DNA of 25,095 nt from Candidatus Bipolaricaulota bacterium (GCA_030612485.1 JAUWNS010000010.1:1-25095), one strand, 5' to 3'; counted from the stretch's first letter, positions 1 through 8,877 are shown. Made by a program: numbers and translations. The notes: generated from the sequence alone by a model not told the origin.

Positions 1-1640
1 TCAACTCACAGGAGATCGAGGGTGGCTGGCGATTATCCTGCCTCCACAAGGTGGAAGGTGAAGCAGCGATCTATCTGACGACACAGACAGGACAACTGGA
101 TGCTAAGAGCCAAAAGGACAGCCCTCTGGAAGGGGGAGAGATCGACCCTGGAATAGACGCGCACTTTCTCCAGCTATCGCCCCCCGGACGAGATGATCAG
201 CGAGCAGATCTTCTCCGACTGCAGGAAAGGTTAGGGCAAGAGCTGACGGTTCCTCTACCGGTCTTAAAGAGGCTGCCCTCCATCCTGCGTGATAACGAAT
301 TCTCCCTGACGGTAATCAAGGCAGAGAAGGAGATTCTTAACCTTTTACCGGACGACCATTCAGATGAGATCTACGGAGTGGCGATTGACATCGGAACGAC
401 CACCATCGCTTGCTACCTGTTTGAGCTCGTAGGTGGTCGCCAGCTGGCCGTTGCCGCGGGCAGCAATCCGCAGAGCACTTTCGGCGCCGATGTAATATCC
501 CGAATCGGGTACGTTCGCGAACAGAAGAAGGGCTCAGAAGAGCTTCGAAGACTAGTAGTAGATGCGCTGAACGAGCTCATCACCAGGATGGTGCGGGAGG
601 TGGGGATAAAAAGAGACGCTGTCTATAAGGTTACCGTTGTTGGAAACCCCACCATGCTTCACCTCTTCCTCGGCATTGACCCCTTGGCTATCGATCATAG
701 CCCTTATGTTCCTGTTATCCAGAATGGTTTGACTCTCAGAGCCGAAGAGGTTGGCCTGGCTGTCTTCCCGTTCGCCAGGGTCGAGATCCTGCCTGCTGTT
801 TCAGCCTACGTGGGATCGGATATCGTTGCGGGCATCCTCTACGCAGATATGGGGACGAAGGACGCGATTGAGCTGTTCTTAGACATCGGGACCAACGGTG
901 AGGTCGTCCTAGCAGTCGACAAGAAGATCTTTGCGTGTTCCACAGCGGCCGGTCCTGCCTTCGAGGGGGCCTCGATCTCTCAGGGGATGAGCGCGTTCGA
1001 TGACGCCATCCATCGGGTGACCATCGAGGATGGCAAGCTTTCTTGTTCGGTGATCGGTGGGAAAGAGGCGCGGGGGATCTGTGGCTCGGGGCTACTCGAT
1101 GCAGTGGCTGCACTTCGAGAGATTGGGTTGATCGACAGTTCGGGGCGGCTCCGCAGAACCGAGCACCCTCTCTCATCACAGATTGAAGGGGAGGGGACGA
1201 AAGCCAGGTTCCTCCTCTCTGATGGGGTATATCTGACCCAGAAGGATATCCGTGAGGTTCAGCTTGCGAAAGGGGCGATCAGAGCAGGGATTGAGGTTAT
1301 GTTGGAGCATGCCTCGATTGACTCGGGCGATATCGATCGCATCCTCGTAGGGGGTGCCTTCGGATCTTCGCTCTCCCCGTTGAGTCTGCTGCGCACTGGC
1401 CTGCTCCCCTCAATCGGCGTAGGGAGGGTCATCTCTTTAGGAAACACTGCGGGGCAAGGGGCTAAGCTTGTTCTGCTCAATCGCAGAAATACACAACACT
1501 TGCAGCAATTGATTAAAAAAATAAACTATATTGAGTTATCATTTGTCAAAGAATTCTCTCAAAAGTTTATCACGCACATGCAATTTCCGACAGATGAACA
1601 GCTCCTAACGCTGCAACAACAAAGTGAAAGGGAGGGATAG
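1..1640 (+). CDS. Corrinoid-activating ASKHA ATPase, RamA/RACo-like (5' end cut off)
   Basis: Reductive activator that returns an inactive Co(II) corrinoid protein to Co(I) with ATP hydrolysis (family knowledge: RamA/RACo, DUF4445). The open frame runs into the left edge. The first in-frame residues, ending GWRLSCLHKVEGEAAIYL, match the end of a [2Fe-2S] ferredoxin domain (compare AGYVLACQTRVFGDVEVLI in the paralogue at 15235-17184), so the GTG at 51 is internal and the first three cluster cysteines lie outside the window. The ASKHA part shows YGVAIDIGTTTIACYLFEL, LFLDIGTNGEVVL, AGPAFEGA, GICGSGLLDA and LVGGAFGSSL. The C-terminus carries the family's IELS...F-type tail. It is followed 3 bp later by metV. 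Its target is not visible; position beside MetV/MetF and an MttB-like gene suggests a corrinoid protein of a methyltransferase system rather than AcsC/AcsD, which have their own activator. Family assignment is confident; target is inference. Confidence 0.9.
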   Translation, partial: NSQEIEGGWRLSCLHKVEGEAAIYLTTQTGQLDAKSQKDSPLEGGEIDPGIDAHFLQLSPPGRDDQRADLLRLQERLGQELTVPLPVLKRLPSILRDNEFSLTVIKAEKEILNLLPDDHSDEIYGVAIDIGTTTIACYLFELVGGRQLAVAAGSNPQSTFGADVISRIGYVREQKKGSEELRRLVVDALNELITRMVREVGIKRDAVYKVTVVGNPTMLHLFLGIDPLAIDHSPYVPVIQNGLTLRAEEVGLAVFPFARVEILPAVSAYVGSDIVAGILYADMGTKDAIELFLDIGTNGEVVLAVDKKIFACSTAAGPAFEGASISQGMSAFDDAIHRVTIEDGKLSCSVIGGKEARGICGSGLLDAVAALREIGLIDSSGRLRRTEHPLSSQIEGEGTKARFLLSDGVYLTQKDIREVQLAKGAIRAGIEVMLEHASIDSGDIDRILVGGAFGSSLSPLSLLRTGLLPSIGVGRVISLGNTAGQGAKLVLLNRRNTQHLQQLIKKINYIELSFVKEFSQKFITHMQFPTDEQLLTLQQQSEREG

Positions 1641-1643
1641 AAG

Positions 1644-2318
1644 TTGATAATCACGAAGGCAAAACCGTTTACTGAGATCCTGCAGTCCCTGGAGGGGGAA
1701 GAGACAGTCTTCCTCGTCAGCTGTGCAGAGTGCGCCACGGTCTGCAAGACAGGCAGGGAGGAGGAGGTAAAACAGATGAAGACCCGCCTTGAACAAGAAG
1801 GAAAAGAGGTCTCGGGGTGGGTGGTCTTGAGTCCCGGCTGCAACCTTCTCGAGGCAAAGAAGGAGTTTCGAAAGGCTAAGGAAGAGATTGATCGTGCAGA
1901 TTCCCTGCTTGTCATGTCTTGTGGTGGCGGAGCTCAGATCGCTCAGGAAGCGAGCGGCAAGGTCGTTCACCCGGCGAACAACACGCTCTTCTTGGGAACA
2001 GTGGAGCGATTCGGTCACTTCAAAGAGTACTGCTCGATGTGCGGGGAGTGCGTGCTGGACCTGACCGGTGGAATATGCCCGGCAACACGCTGCCCCAAGG
2101 GACTACTGAACGGGCCGTGCGGTGGAGCAAAGGACGGGAAGTGTGAGGTGAACCCGGATAACGACTGCGTGTGGATAGAAATTTACGATCGTCTAAAGGA
2201 AATCGGAAGGCTTAAGGAGTTTCTTGCTTCCTCGGTACAGGTACATGACTACTCGGTAAATACGAATCCATCGACACTCGTTCTGGAACGGGATAAAGCT
2301 AGGAGTGATAACGGATGA
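1644..2318 (+). CDS. metV: MetV, cysteine-rich subunit of methylene-THF reductase (copy 1)
   Basis: Partner of MetF in the acetogen-type methylene-tetrahydrofolate reductase, which reduces CH2-THF to CH3-THF (family: MTHFR C-terminal zinc/Fe-S domain, PF12225). The 224-residue protein has an N-terminal CAECATVC motif, a central SCGGG, and a cysteine-rich C-terminal region with CSMCGEC, GICPATRCPKG, LNGPCGG, GKCEVNP and DNDC, typical of this family. The start is TTG at 1644, chosen because a GGAGGG ribosome-binding site lies at 1631-1636 and because it follows the upstream stop by 3 bp. It overlaps the following metF by 4 bp (ATGA), which indicates translational coupling. The third cysteine of the N-terminal CxxCxxxC motif is present here but absent in copy 2 (3290-3979). 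Confidence 0.92.
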   Translation: MIITKAKPFTEILQSLEGEETVFLVSCAECATVCKTGREEEVKQMKTRLEQEGKEVSGWVVLSPGCNLLEAKKEFRKAKEEIDRADSLLVMSCGGGAQIAQEASGKVVHPANNTLFLGTVERFGHFKEYCSMCGECVLDLTGGICPATRCPKGLLNGPCGGAKDGKCEVNPDNDCVWIEIYDRLKEIGRLKEFLASSVQVHDYSVNTNPSTLVLERDKARSDNG

Positions 2319-3190
2319 CGTCGTTACAACAGGTTCTCGCAAAAGGAGAATTCGCCGTCACTGCTGAGGTCGCCCCTCCAAAAGGAACCGATACCGCGGA
2401 GATGATGGAGAACGCTGAGTTCTTGCGCGGCAAGGTGCACGCCATCAACGTCACTGACCAGCAGAGCTCGGTGATGCGGCTGGGGTCGCTCGCCTCCTGC
2501 CGTCTCCTCAAAGAATCAGGGTTCGAACCGGTATTCCAGCTCACCACGCGAGACCGCAATCGCATAGCGCTACAATCCGATCTCTTAAGCGCCTATGCGC
2601 TGGGCATTGAGAACGTCCTTTGCCTCACCGGTGACTACGTTACACTGGGGGATCACCCACAGGCAAAACCGGTGTTTGACCTCGACTCAGTCTCCCTGCT
2701 TATGACCGCAAACAGACTTAAGGAAGGATATGACCATGTTGGAAACAAGCTGCAGGGGAGACCTTCTTTCCTCTTGGGGGCAGTGGTCACGCCGGGATAT
2801 GAGCCAATGGATCTTCAGCTGCTAAAGATGCAGCGAAAGGTAACCGCCGGGGCGCAGTTCTTCCAGACGCAGGCTGTCTATGACCCGGAACTGTTCAGGG
2901 GGTTCATGGAAGAGGCAAAGAAGCTGGGTGTTCCGGTGATGCTTGGACTAGTGCTTCTAAAGTCGGCTGGGATGGCTCGCTACATGAACAAAAACGTGGC
3001 CGGAGTAAAGGTCCCCGACTCAATTATCACCGAGATGGAGGAGACCAACGATAAGGTCGCCACCAGCATCAAGATCACCGCCCGCATCATCCGAGAGACG
3101 CGGGAGATGTGTCAAGGGATACATCTGATGACGATGGGCTGGGAACGATATGTGCCGGCTATCCTCACGGAAGTAGGCATATCGATCTGA
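2315..3190 (+). CDS. metF: MetF, 5,10-methylenetetrahydrofolate reductase (copy 1)
   Basis: Flavin-containing TIM-barrel reductase that makes 5-methyl-THF, the last folate step of the methyl branch. The 291-residue protein begins VLAKGEFAVTAEVAPPKG, the usual MetF entry strand, and continues with INVTDQQSSVMRLGS, TTRDRNRIALQSDLL, NVLCLTGDY (folate/flavin region) and AGAQFFQTQAVYD. The ATG overlaps the metV stop in an ATGA, so both subunits are made in a coupled way. It differs clearly from the second copy (3997-4923), for example TGDYVTLGDHPQ against SGDHMSFGNHPE, so the two pairs are not a recent duplication. A 99-bp gap follows, in which I see nothing except the ribosome-binding site of the next gene. 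Confidence 0.93.
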   Translation: MTSLQQVLAKGEFAVTAEVAPPKGTDTAEMMENAEFLRGKVHAINVTDQQSSVMRLGSLASCRLLKESGFEPVFQLTTRDRNRIALQSDLLSAYALGIENVLCLTGDYVTLGDHPQAKPVFDLDSVSLLMTANRLKEGYDHVGNKLQGRPSFLLGAVVTPGYEPMDLQLLKMQRKVTAGAQFFQTQAVYDPELFRGFMEEAKKLGVPVMLGLVLLKSAGMARYMNKNVAGVKVPDSIITEMEETNDKVATSIKITARIIRETREMCQGIHLMTMGWERYVPAILTEVGISI

Positions 3191-3289
3191 CAACTGAAGG
3201 TAAGAACAATACAGGAATGCCTGGAAATTGCGATGCTGGTTTACAAATGAATTAGAGTTAGACAAGACCGTAATTGAAGGAGGAAGAAC

Positions 3290-3979
3290 ATGATCGGGCA
3301 GACTCAGAAGCCCCTCGAGGAGATCCTCGGATACCTCCAGGGCAAAGAGAAGGTGGTCTTGGTTGGGTGCGGCGGTTGCGCCACGGTCTTCCACACCGGC
3401 GGCGAGCCGGAGGTGAAAGAGATGGCAGACACCCTTTCGAAGCACGGGAAGAACATTCTTGCTACTGTTGCGCCACCGTTCGGGGAGTTCACCTGCTACG
3501 CCCCCTGGAGCAAAGAGCGCCTGAGCAAGTATCGCCAGGAGATCAAGGAATGCGATGCCATCCTGATGCTAAGCTGCGGTGATGGACTACAAGTCGTGCG
3601 AGAGCTCATCATCGAGGAGGAATTCGGCCTCCAGAAGCCCATCTACCCGGCAACCAATCCCATAGGTCACATGGGAGGGGGGCCTTCTCTCTTTAAGGAG
3701 AAGTGCCAGCAGTGCGGCGAATGCGAGCTGGGCAGGCTCGCTGGCATCTGCCCATTTACCCAGTGTCCCAAAGGGTTTCTTAATGGCCCGTGTGGAGGAG
3801 TTACCAAAGATGGCAAGTGCGAGGTAGACCCCGAGCGCGATTGCGCCTGGGTGATGATCTACGAGAGGCTGAAGGCGTTTGGTGAGTTCGACAGGCTAAG
3901 AGAAATGAGAGAGCCAAAGGACTGGAGCAAGATGCAGAGGCCTCGCAAGATCGAGGTTGCTCCACTCAGCCTCGAATAA
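3290..3979 (+). CDS. metV: MetV, cysteine-rich subunit of methylene-THF reductase (copy 2)
   Basis: Second MetV (229 residues), partner of the MetF that follows. It carries the same C-terminal cysteine pattern (CQQCGEC, GICPFTQCPKG, LNGPCGG, GKCEVDPERDC) and the central SCGDG. Its N-terminal motif reads CGGCATVF, so the third cysteine of copy 1's CAECATVC is replaced by phenylalanine, and a cysteine appears instead in GEFTCYAP further on. This may mean a different metal or cluster arrangement; that is inference. The start is ATG 3290 with GGAGGAAG at 3279-3286. The stop is followed 17 bp later by metF copy 2. Confidence 0.92.
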   Translation: MIGQTQKPLEEILGYLQGKEKVVLVGCGGCATVFHTGGEPEVKEMADTLSKHGKNILATVAPPFGEFTCYAPWSKERLSKYRQEIKECDAILMLSCGDGLQVVRELIIEEEFGLQKPIYPATNPIGHMGGGPSLFKEKCQQCGECELGRLAGICPFTQCPKGFLNGPCGGVTKDGKCEVDPERDCAWVMIYERLKAFGEFDRLREMREPKDWSKMQRPRKIEVAPLSLE

Positions 3980-3996
3980 TGGGAGGGACAAAACCT

Positions 3997-4923
3997 ATGA
4001 AAACAGAGAGCAATCTGGAGAGAGTCCTGGAGTCAGGGAACTTTGCAGTTACGGCAGAACTCGGTCCGCCGAAGAGCGCCGATCCCGAAGTGGTCAAGAG
4101 AAAGGCAAGGTTGATAAAGGGATATGCCGATGCCTTCAATGTCACCGATGGCCAGACGGCGGTGGTCCGCATGGCCAGTTGGGCAGCCTGCCTCATCCAG
4201 AAGGGGGAGGGGCTGGAGCCGGTGGTTCAGATGACCTGCCGCGATCGGAACCGGATCGCCCTCCAGATGGATGTGTTGGGCGCTGCGGCGCTCGGGATGA
4301 ATAATGTCCTCTGCCTCAGCGGCGATCACATGTCCTTCGGCAACCATCCCGAGGCCAAAGGGGTCTACGACATTGACTCCGTCCAGTTCGTCAAGATAGT
4401 GAAGGACATGCGGGATGAGAAGAAGTTTCAGTGTGGTGAGGAGATGAAGGTCGAACCGCGTCTTTTTATAGGTGCTGCGGCCAATCCCTTCGCTGCGCCC
4501 TTCGAATACCGCCCTTACCGGCTGGCTGAGAAGGTAGCGGCGGGAGCCGATTTCATCCAGACTCAAATGGTCTACAACGTACCTAAATTCCGCGAGTACA
4601 TGAGCAAGGTCTCTGGTATGGGCCTGGACGAAAAGGTTTACATCCTTGCGGGAGTGGGACCGATCAAATCGTTAGGGGCAGCGCGCTATATGGCCGCCAA
4701 TGTACCAGGTATGGACGTGCCTGACAAGATCGTGGACCGGATGAAGAAAACCCCGAAGGAGAAACGTGCAGACGAAGGAATCAAAATTTGCACGGAGATT
4801 ATTCAGCAGATGCGTGAGATCCCCGGGATCAACGGAGTTCACATTATGGCAATCGAGTGGGAGGAGGCCGTGCCGAAGATCGTGGAGGGGGCAGGCCTTG
4901 ACCTAGAGAGAAATTTAACCTGA
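3997..4923 (+). CDS. metF: MetF, 5,10-methylenetetrahydrofolate reductase (copy 2)
   Basis: Second MetF-type reductase (308 residues). Diagnostic stretches are VLESGNFAVTAELGPPKS, FNVTDGQTAVVRMAS, MTCRDRNRIALQMDVLG, NNVLCLSGDHMSFGNHPE and AGADFIQTQMVYN. An in-frame ATG exists at 3979, overlapping the metV stop, but a GGGAGGG ribosome-binding site at 3981-3987 lies downstream of it and is placed 9 bp before ATG 3997. The paralogue's N-terminus also aligns from 3997, so I choose 3997. With MetV it supplies methyl-THF to AcsE. No RnfC2-like or HdrA-like partner is seen nearby, so its electron donor cannot be read from this window. Confidence 0.93.
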   Translation: MKTESNLERVLESGNFAVTAELGPPKSADPEVVKRKARLIKGYADAFNVTDGQTAVVRMASWAACLIQKGEGLEPVVQMTCRDRNRIALQMDVLGAAALGMNNVLCLSGDHMSFGNHPEAKGVYDIDSVQFVKIVKDMRDEKKFQCGEEMKVEPRLFIGAAANPFAAPFEYRPYRLAEKVAAGADFIQTQMVYNVPKFREYMSKVSGMGLDEKVYILAGVGPIKSLGAARYMAANVPGMDVPDKIVDRMKKTPKEKRADEGIKICTEIIQQMREIPGINGVHIMAIEWEEAVPKIVEGAGLDLERNLT

Positions 4924-4937
4924 AGGAGGAAACGGTT

Positions 4938-5027
4938 ATGAAAAAGGCTAAGATGCCGTCGAATTTAAAGATCATGCAAGAGGTGAAACTCAAGCCTACA
5001 GCGCAAATAGACAGGAAGCAGGAATAA
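4938..5027 (+). pseudogene. Truncated relic of an fhs 5' end
   Basis: A 29-codon frame starting at ATG 4938 behind a strong GGAGGA site (4925-4930) and ending at TAA 5025. Its residues PSNLKIMQEVKLKPTAQI align with the N-terminus of the intact Fhs just downstream ([18 protein letters not shown]) and resemble the usual Fhs opening (PSD-x-IAQ-x-AK-x-KP). The similarity stops at about residue 24. A 12-base identity also exists between the spacer (5044-5055) and the fhs coding sequence (5117-5128), both reading ATCACCCAAATT. I read this as the remains of a partial or decayed second fhs copy between metF and fhs. It may be translated as a short peptide, but no function is implied. Confidence 0.7.
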
Positions 5028-5071
5028 GTATCTAAAGAGGTTAATCACCCAAATTACCAGGAGGTTAGTGA

Positions 5072-6829
5072 ATGAAATCGGATCTTCAAATCGCGCAAGA
5101 GGCGAAACTCAAGCCGATCACCCAAATTGCCCGGGAAGTGGGCATCAACGAAGAGGAATTAGAACCGTTCGGGATGTGGAAGGCCAAGGTCAAGCTCGAT
5201 ATCCTGAAGCGACTCAAAGATCGGCCCGACGGAAAGTATATCGACGTCACCGCCATCACACCGACCCCCCTCGGAGAAGGTAAGTCCACGACCATGGTCG
5301 GCCTAGTCCAGGCTATGGGCTCAGAGCTGCGCAAGAACGTGATATGCTGCATTCGGCAGCCCAGCATGGGCCCCACTTTCAACATCAAGGGAGGTGCAGC
5401 CGGCGGAGGTTACTCGCAGGTCGTCCCGATGGAGGATTTCAACCTGCATCTCACCGGTGACATCCATGCTATCAGTGTATCGCACAACCTGGTCGCTGCC
5501 GCGCTCGACACGCGTCTGTACCACGAGAGCCGCCAGACCGACGCACAGCTCGCCAAACGCGGTGTGAAGCGCCTGGACATCGATCCGGACACCATCTCTT
5601 GGCGACGCGTGGTCGACGTGTGCGACCGTACCCTGCGCGAGATCCGGGTCGGCTTCAATGACGACAAGCTGAAGGATGGCTCACCAAGCCCGGTATTCCC
5701 CCGGACGACTGGCTTTGATATCACTGTGGCCTCGGAAATCATGGCCATTCTTGCACTGACCACCTCGTTTGAGAACATGCGCGAACGATTTGGCAAGATG
5801 GTAGTGGGCCTCGACAAAAAGGGCGAGCCTGTCAACGTCGAGCAGCTGGGCGTGGCCGGTGCAGTGACAGTCCTGATGAGGGAAGCGTTGATGCCCAATC
5901 TGCTGCAGACGCTTGAAGGGCAGCCGGCGTTCGTGCATGCAGGGCCGTTTGCCAACATAGCCCACGGCAACAGTTCCATCATTGCGGACAAGATAGCGAT
6001 CAAGCTCGGCGACTACGTGGTTACAGAAAGCGGCTTTGGCGCGGACATCGGCATGGAGAAGTTCTTCGACATTAAATGCCGCACCTCCGGCCTGATCCCG
6101 AACGCGGTCGTGCTCGTGGCAACGGTGCGGGCACTCAAGATGCACGGCGGCGGCCCCACAGTCAGGCCCGGAATGCCACTGGATGAGGCCTACACCAAAG
6201 AGGATTTGCGGCTATTGGAGAAGGGCCTGTGCAATCTCGGCGTACACATCAACAACGCGCTCAAGTTCGGTATCCCCGTCGTGGTGGCTGTTAATGCCTT
6301 TCGGGATGACACCGAGGCCGAACTGGAGATGATCCGCGAATACGCTGTCGGCCAAGGCGCGGAGGACTCAGTCGTTACCACGCACTGGGCTAACGGCGGC
6401 GAGGGCGCCGCGAAGCTGGCCAAGGCCGTCGTCTCTGCCTGCGAAAAGCCTTCGAACTTCAAATTCCTCTACCCACTGGACTGGTCGATCAAGGAGAAGA
6501 TCGACAAGATTTCCAAGGACATCTACGGTGCGGACAGTGTAACCTACGATCCACTGGCCGAGAAGCAGATCGAGAACTACGAGCGTGCGGGCTTCGGGAA
6601 TCTGCCGATATGCATGGCCAAGACGCACCTCTCGCTGTCGCACGACCCGACGCTAAAAGGGGCACCGACCGGGTTTGCTGTCCCGGTGCGAGAGGTGCGT
6701 GCCAGCGTAGGTGCCGGCTTCATCTACCCGCTGATCGGGAAGATGAGCACCATGCCTGGCCTGGCTACTCACCCGGCTTTTATGGATATCGACGTGGATG
6801 ATGACGAAGAGGTTGTCGGTCTCTTTTAA
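5072..6829 (+). CDS. fhs: Formate-tetrahydrofolate ligase (10-formyl-THF synthetase)
   Basis: Catalyses the ATP-dependent joining of formate and THF, the entry of formate into the methyl branch. The 585-residue protein shows the P-loop [10 protein letters not shown] (about residues 65-74), [47 protein letters not shown] [42 protein letters not shown] and a C-terminal VVGLF, all characteristic of Fhs. It is slightly longer than the roughly 556-560 residues usual for the family. ATG 5072 follows AGGAGG (5059-5064) by 7 bp. It is monofunctional; FolD is not in this window and must be encoded elsewhere. Confidence 0.97.
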   Translation: MKSDLQIAQEAKLKPITQIAREVGINEEELEPFGMWKAKVKLDILKRLKDRPDGKYIDVTAITPTPLGEGKSTTMVGLVQAMGSELRKNVICCIRQPSMGPTFNIKGGAAGGGYSQVVPMEDFNLHLTGDIHAISVSHNLVAAALDTRLYHESRQTDAQLAKRGVKRLDIDPDTISWRRVVDVCDRTLREIRVGFNDDKLKDGSPSPVFPRTTGFDITVASEIMAILALTTSFENMRERFGKMVVGLDKKGEPVNVEQLGVAGAVTVLMREALMPNLLQTLEGQPAFVHAGPFANIAHGNSSIIADKIAIKLGDYVVTESGFGADIGMEKFFDIKCRTSGLIPNAVVLVATVRALKMHGGGPTVRPGMPLDEAYTKEDLRLLEKGLCNLGVHINNALKFGIPVVVAVNAFRDDTEAELEMIREYAVGQGAEDSVVTTHWANGGEGAAKLAKAVVSACEKPSNFKFLYPLDWSIKEKIDKISKDIYGADSVTYDPLAEKQIENYERAGFGNLPICMAKTHLSLSHDPTLKGAPTGFAVPVREVRASVGAGFIYPLIGKMSTMPGLATHPAFMDIDVDDDEEVVGLF

Positions 6830-6868
6830 CAAAGATCGGTTTTGATGCGGATACATCGAAAAGGTGAA

Positions 6869-7423
6869 ATGGACAGGCAGAAGGTGGAACAGGCTGTACG
6901 TCTGCTGATGGAAGGCCTGGATCTTGACCTAACTCAGGAGGGGTTACGTAATACCCCACGGCGTGTCAGCTCGATGTTTATCGATGACTTCTTTCGGGAC
7001 ATAAACCGTGACCCAGGAGATGTGATCGCCACCTTCTTCCGCGCCGACTACGACGAGATGGTTGCCGTGCGAAATATCCAGTTTCACTCTGTATGCGAAC
7101 ATCATCTCCTGCCGTTCATTGGAAGGGCCGCTGTGATATATATCCCGAAAGACAAGAGGATCGTTGGCGCCAGCAAACTGGCCCGGGCGGTGGAGATCGC
7201 CTCCAGCCGCCCGCAGCTCCAGGAGCGCATGACCTCACAGTTGGCCGACGTATTTATGGAGAAGCTGTCCCCCCATGGGGTGTTAGTTCGTATAGAAGCC
7301 GAGCATCTATGTATGACGCTTCGCGGGATACAAAAACCGGGGACTAAGATGGTGACCACAGCGCTTCGCGGGTTATTTAAAACCAACCTAGCGACGCGCA
7401 GTGAGGCTCTATCGATGATTTAA
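6869..7423 (+). CDS. folE: GTP cyclohydrolase I
   Basis: Converts GTP to 7,8-dihydroneopterin triphosphate, the first step of tetrahydrofolate synthesis. From ATG 6869 the protein is 184 residues and has TPRRV (29-33), FHSVCEHHLLPFIG with zinc ligands Cys76 and His79, the VGASKLAR motif (99-106), and AEHLCMTLRG with the third ligand Cys148. Upstream in-frame starts exist at TTG 6842 and ATG 6845, but 6869 has an AAGGTG site and its MDRQKVEQAVR opening matches the family N-terminus. It lies 39 bp after fhs and 29 bp before the next gene, so it is probably co-transcribed. This ties cofactor supply to the pathway that uses the most folate. Confidence 0.95.
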   Translation: MDRQKVEQAVRLLMEGLDLDLTQEGLRNTPRRVSSMFIDDFFRDINRDPGDVIATFFRADYDEMVAVRNIQFHSVCEHHLLPFIGRAAVIYIPKDKRIVGASKLARAVEIASSRPQLQERMTSQLADVFMEKLSPHGVLVRIEAEHLCMTLRGIQKPGTKMVTTALRGLFKTNLATRSEALSMI

Positions 7424-7452
7424 TGGCACCGTAAGCAGAAAAGGGAGTATCG

Positions 7453-8877
7453 ATGAAAGAATTCTCACCTATTGCTTTTTTAGCGAAAGACCAGGTAGAG
7501 CAGATGCACAAGGCCGTGCTCAGGGTGTTATCGGAGACGGGGATTCACCTTCCTCATGCCGAAGCACGCAAGCTTATTAAAGCGGCCGGGGCGAAAGAGG
7601 ATAAAGACGGAAGGATACTCCTTCCAGAAGCGATGGTAGAAGACGCAATCGCTAGGGCCCCATCAAGCGTGCCGTGGTACAACCAGACACAAGATAAGGA
7701 ATTCCCCTTAGAGATTAATCGAGTCTACTTTGGGGCTGGTTCCGATTCACTCTACGTTATGGATCGCGAGACAGAACAGGTACGGCGAGCCCGTTTACAG
7801 GATGTCATCGACAACGTTCGGGTACTTGAAACACTACCCGGATTCGATTTTGTGATGTCGATGGGGTTGCCGGAGGATGTCGAAGAAACGAAGATATATC
7901 CCGCGGTCTTCCGTGAGATGCTGATCCACTCGACGAAACCGATCGTCGCGACCTCGACCTGTCTAGCCGATCTTGAGATCCCTTACGAGATGGCGAAACT
8001 GGTCGCGGGAAGCGCGGATGCGTTCAGGGAAAGACCATTCTTTATCACTTACGTCCAGCCCGAGTCTCCATTCAAATACGAAGATCATGTTGTCGAGCGA
8101 CTGTGGTTCTGTGGTGAGAAGGGTATTCCCACTATGGGGGTAGCCAGCCCTAACCTCGGTGGTGGAGGTCCGGTGACAATGGAGGGAGCTCTCGTGCAGG
8201 GGGCGGCGGAGTCGCTGGCTGCGCTAGTCATACTACAACTGAAATTCCCCAAGGCTGGCTTCATATTCGGATCGAATTCCTGGGCAACCGATATGCGCAC
8301 GTCCATCGTCTGCTACGGATCGCCGGAGTGTGCTACCTCAACCGCTGCCTATGCCGATATGGGTCGATTCTATAATCTGCCTTCCTGGGGAGGGGCAGGA
8401 TGCACGGATGCGCAGTACCTAGATGCCCAGGCTGGTGAGGAAGCATTTCAATCGATCCTCTTAACACTCCAGTCAGGAGCCACCGTGGTGCATGATGTTG
8501 GTTTCCTCGCCTACGGGTCCCTGTATGACGCACGTTTCTTAGTACTGAACGACGAGATGATCGCCCGTGCTCGCCACATGTGGAGACCGCTGCACCTGAC
8601 TGAGGAGAACCTTGCTCTCTCGGTGATCGATGATGTGGCTCGTGCAAGTGCCAGTGGGAAAGGTCCTACAATTTACTTAAAGCACCCGCACACCGCGAAG
8701 AATTTCAAGGAATCCCTGTACCTCCCTCCCTCTTACATCGAGCGGGGAATCATTCAGCCGAAGGCACCTTCTACGCCCCTGTTGGATAAGCTGGGAGAAC
8801 GAGTGGAAAAGATCCTCTCCGGCGATGCGGACCCGACCCTCCCAACTGCTATAGTTGAGAAGCTGCGCGCCTTCTGA
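7453..8877 (+). CDS. MttB-superfamily (trimethylamine-like) methyltransferase, non-pyrrolysine
   Basis: Member of the COG5598 trimethylamine:corrinoid methyltransferase superfamily, TIM-barrel enzymes that move a methyl group from a methylated amine onto a corrinoid protein. The 474-residue protein shows AGSDSLYVMD, SMGLPEDV, STKPIVATSTC, GVASPNLGGGGPVTMEGALVQGAAE, and GCTDAQYLDAQAGEEAFQS, typical of the family. The frame is continuous and ends in TGA, with no internal TAG, so pyrrolysine is not needed. By analogy with non-Pyl members such as MtgB, the substrate could be glycine betaine or another quaternary amine, but it cannot be read from sequence. GGGAG at 7443-7447 precedes ATG 7453. No cognate corrinoid protein or second methyltransferase is visible downstream; they could lie left of the window. 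Confidence 0.88.
   Translation: MKEFSPIAFLAKDQVEQMHKAVLRVLSETGIHLPHAEARKLIKAAGAKEDKDGRILLPEAMVEDAIARAPSSVPWYNQTQDKEFPLEINRVYFGAGSDSLYVMDRETEQVRRARLQDVIDNVRVLETLPGFDFVMSMGLPEDVEETKIYPAVFREMLIHSTKPIVATSTCLADLEIPYEMAKLVAGSADAFRERPFFITYVQPESPFKYEDHVVERLWFCGEKGIPTMGVASPNLGGGGPVTMEGALVQGAAESLAALVILQLKFPKAGFIFGSNSWATDMRTSIVCYGSPECATSTAAYADMGRFYNLPSWGGAGCTDAQYLDAQAGEEAFQSILLTLQSGATVVHDVGFLAYGSLYDARFLVLNDEMIARARHMWRPLHLTEENLALSVIDDVARASASGKGPTIYLKHPHTAKNFKESLYLPPSYIERGIIQPKAPSTPLLDKLGERVEKILSGDADPTLPTAIVEKLRAF

Noticed and set aside
736..1179. Minus-strand open frame opposite the ASKHA gene
   Set aside because: Arginine/proline/serine-rich translation typical of an antisense shadow of a GC-rich gene; no ribosome-binding site or family resemblance.
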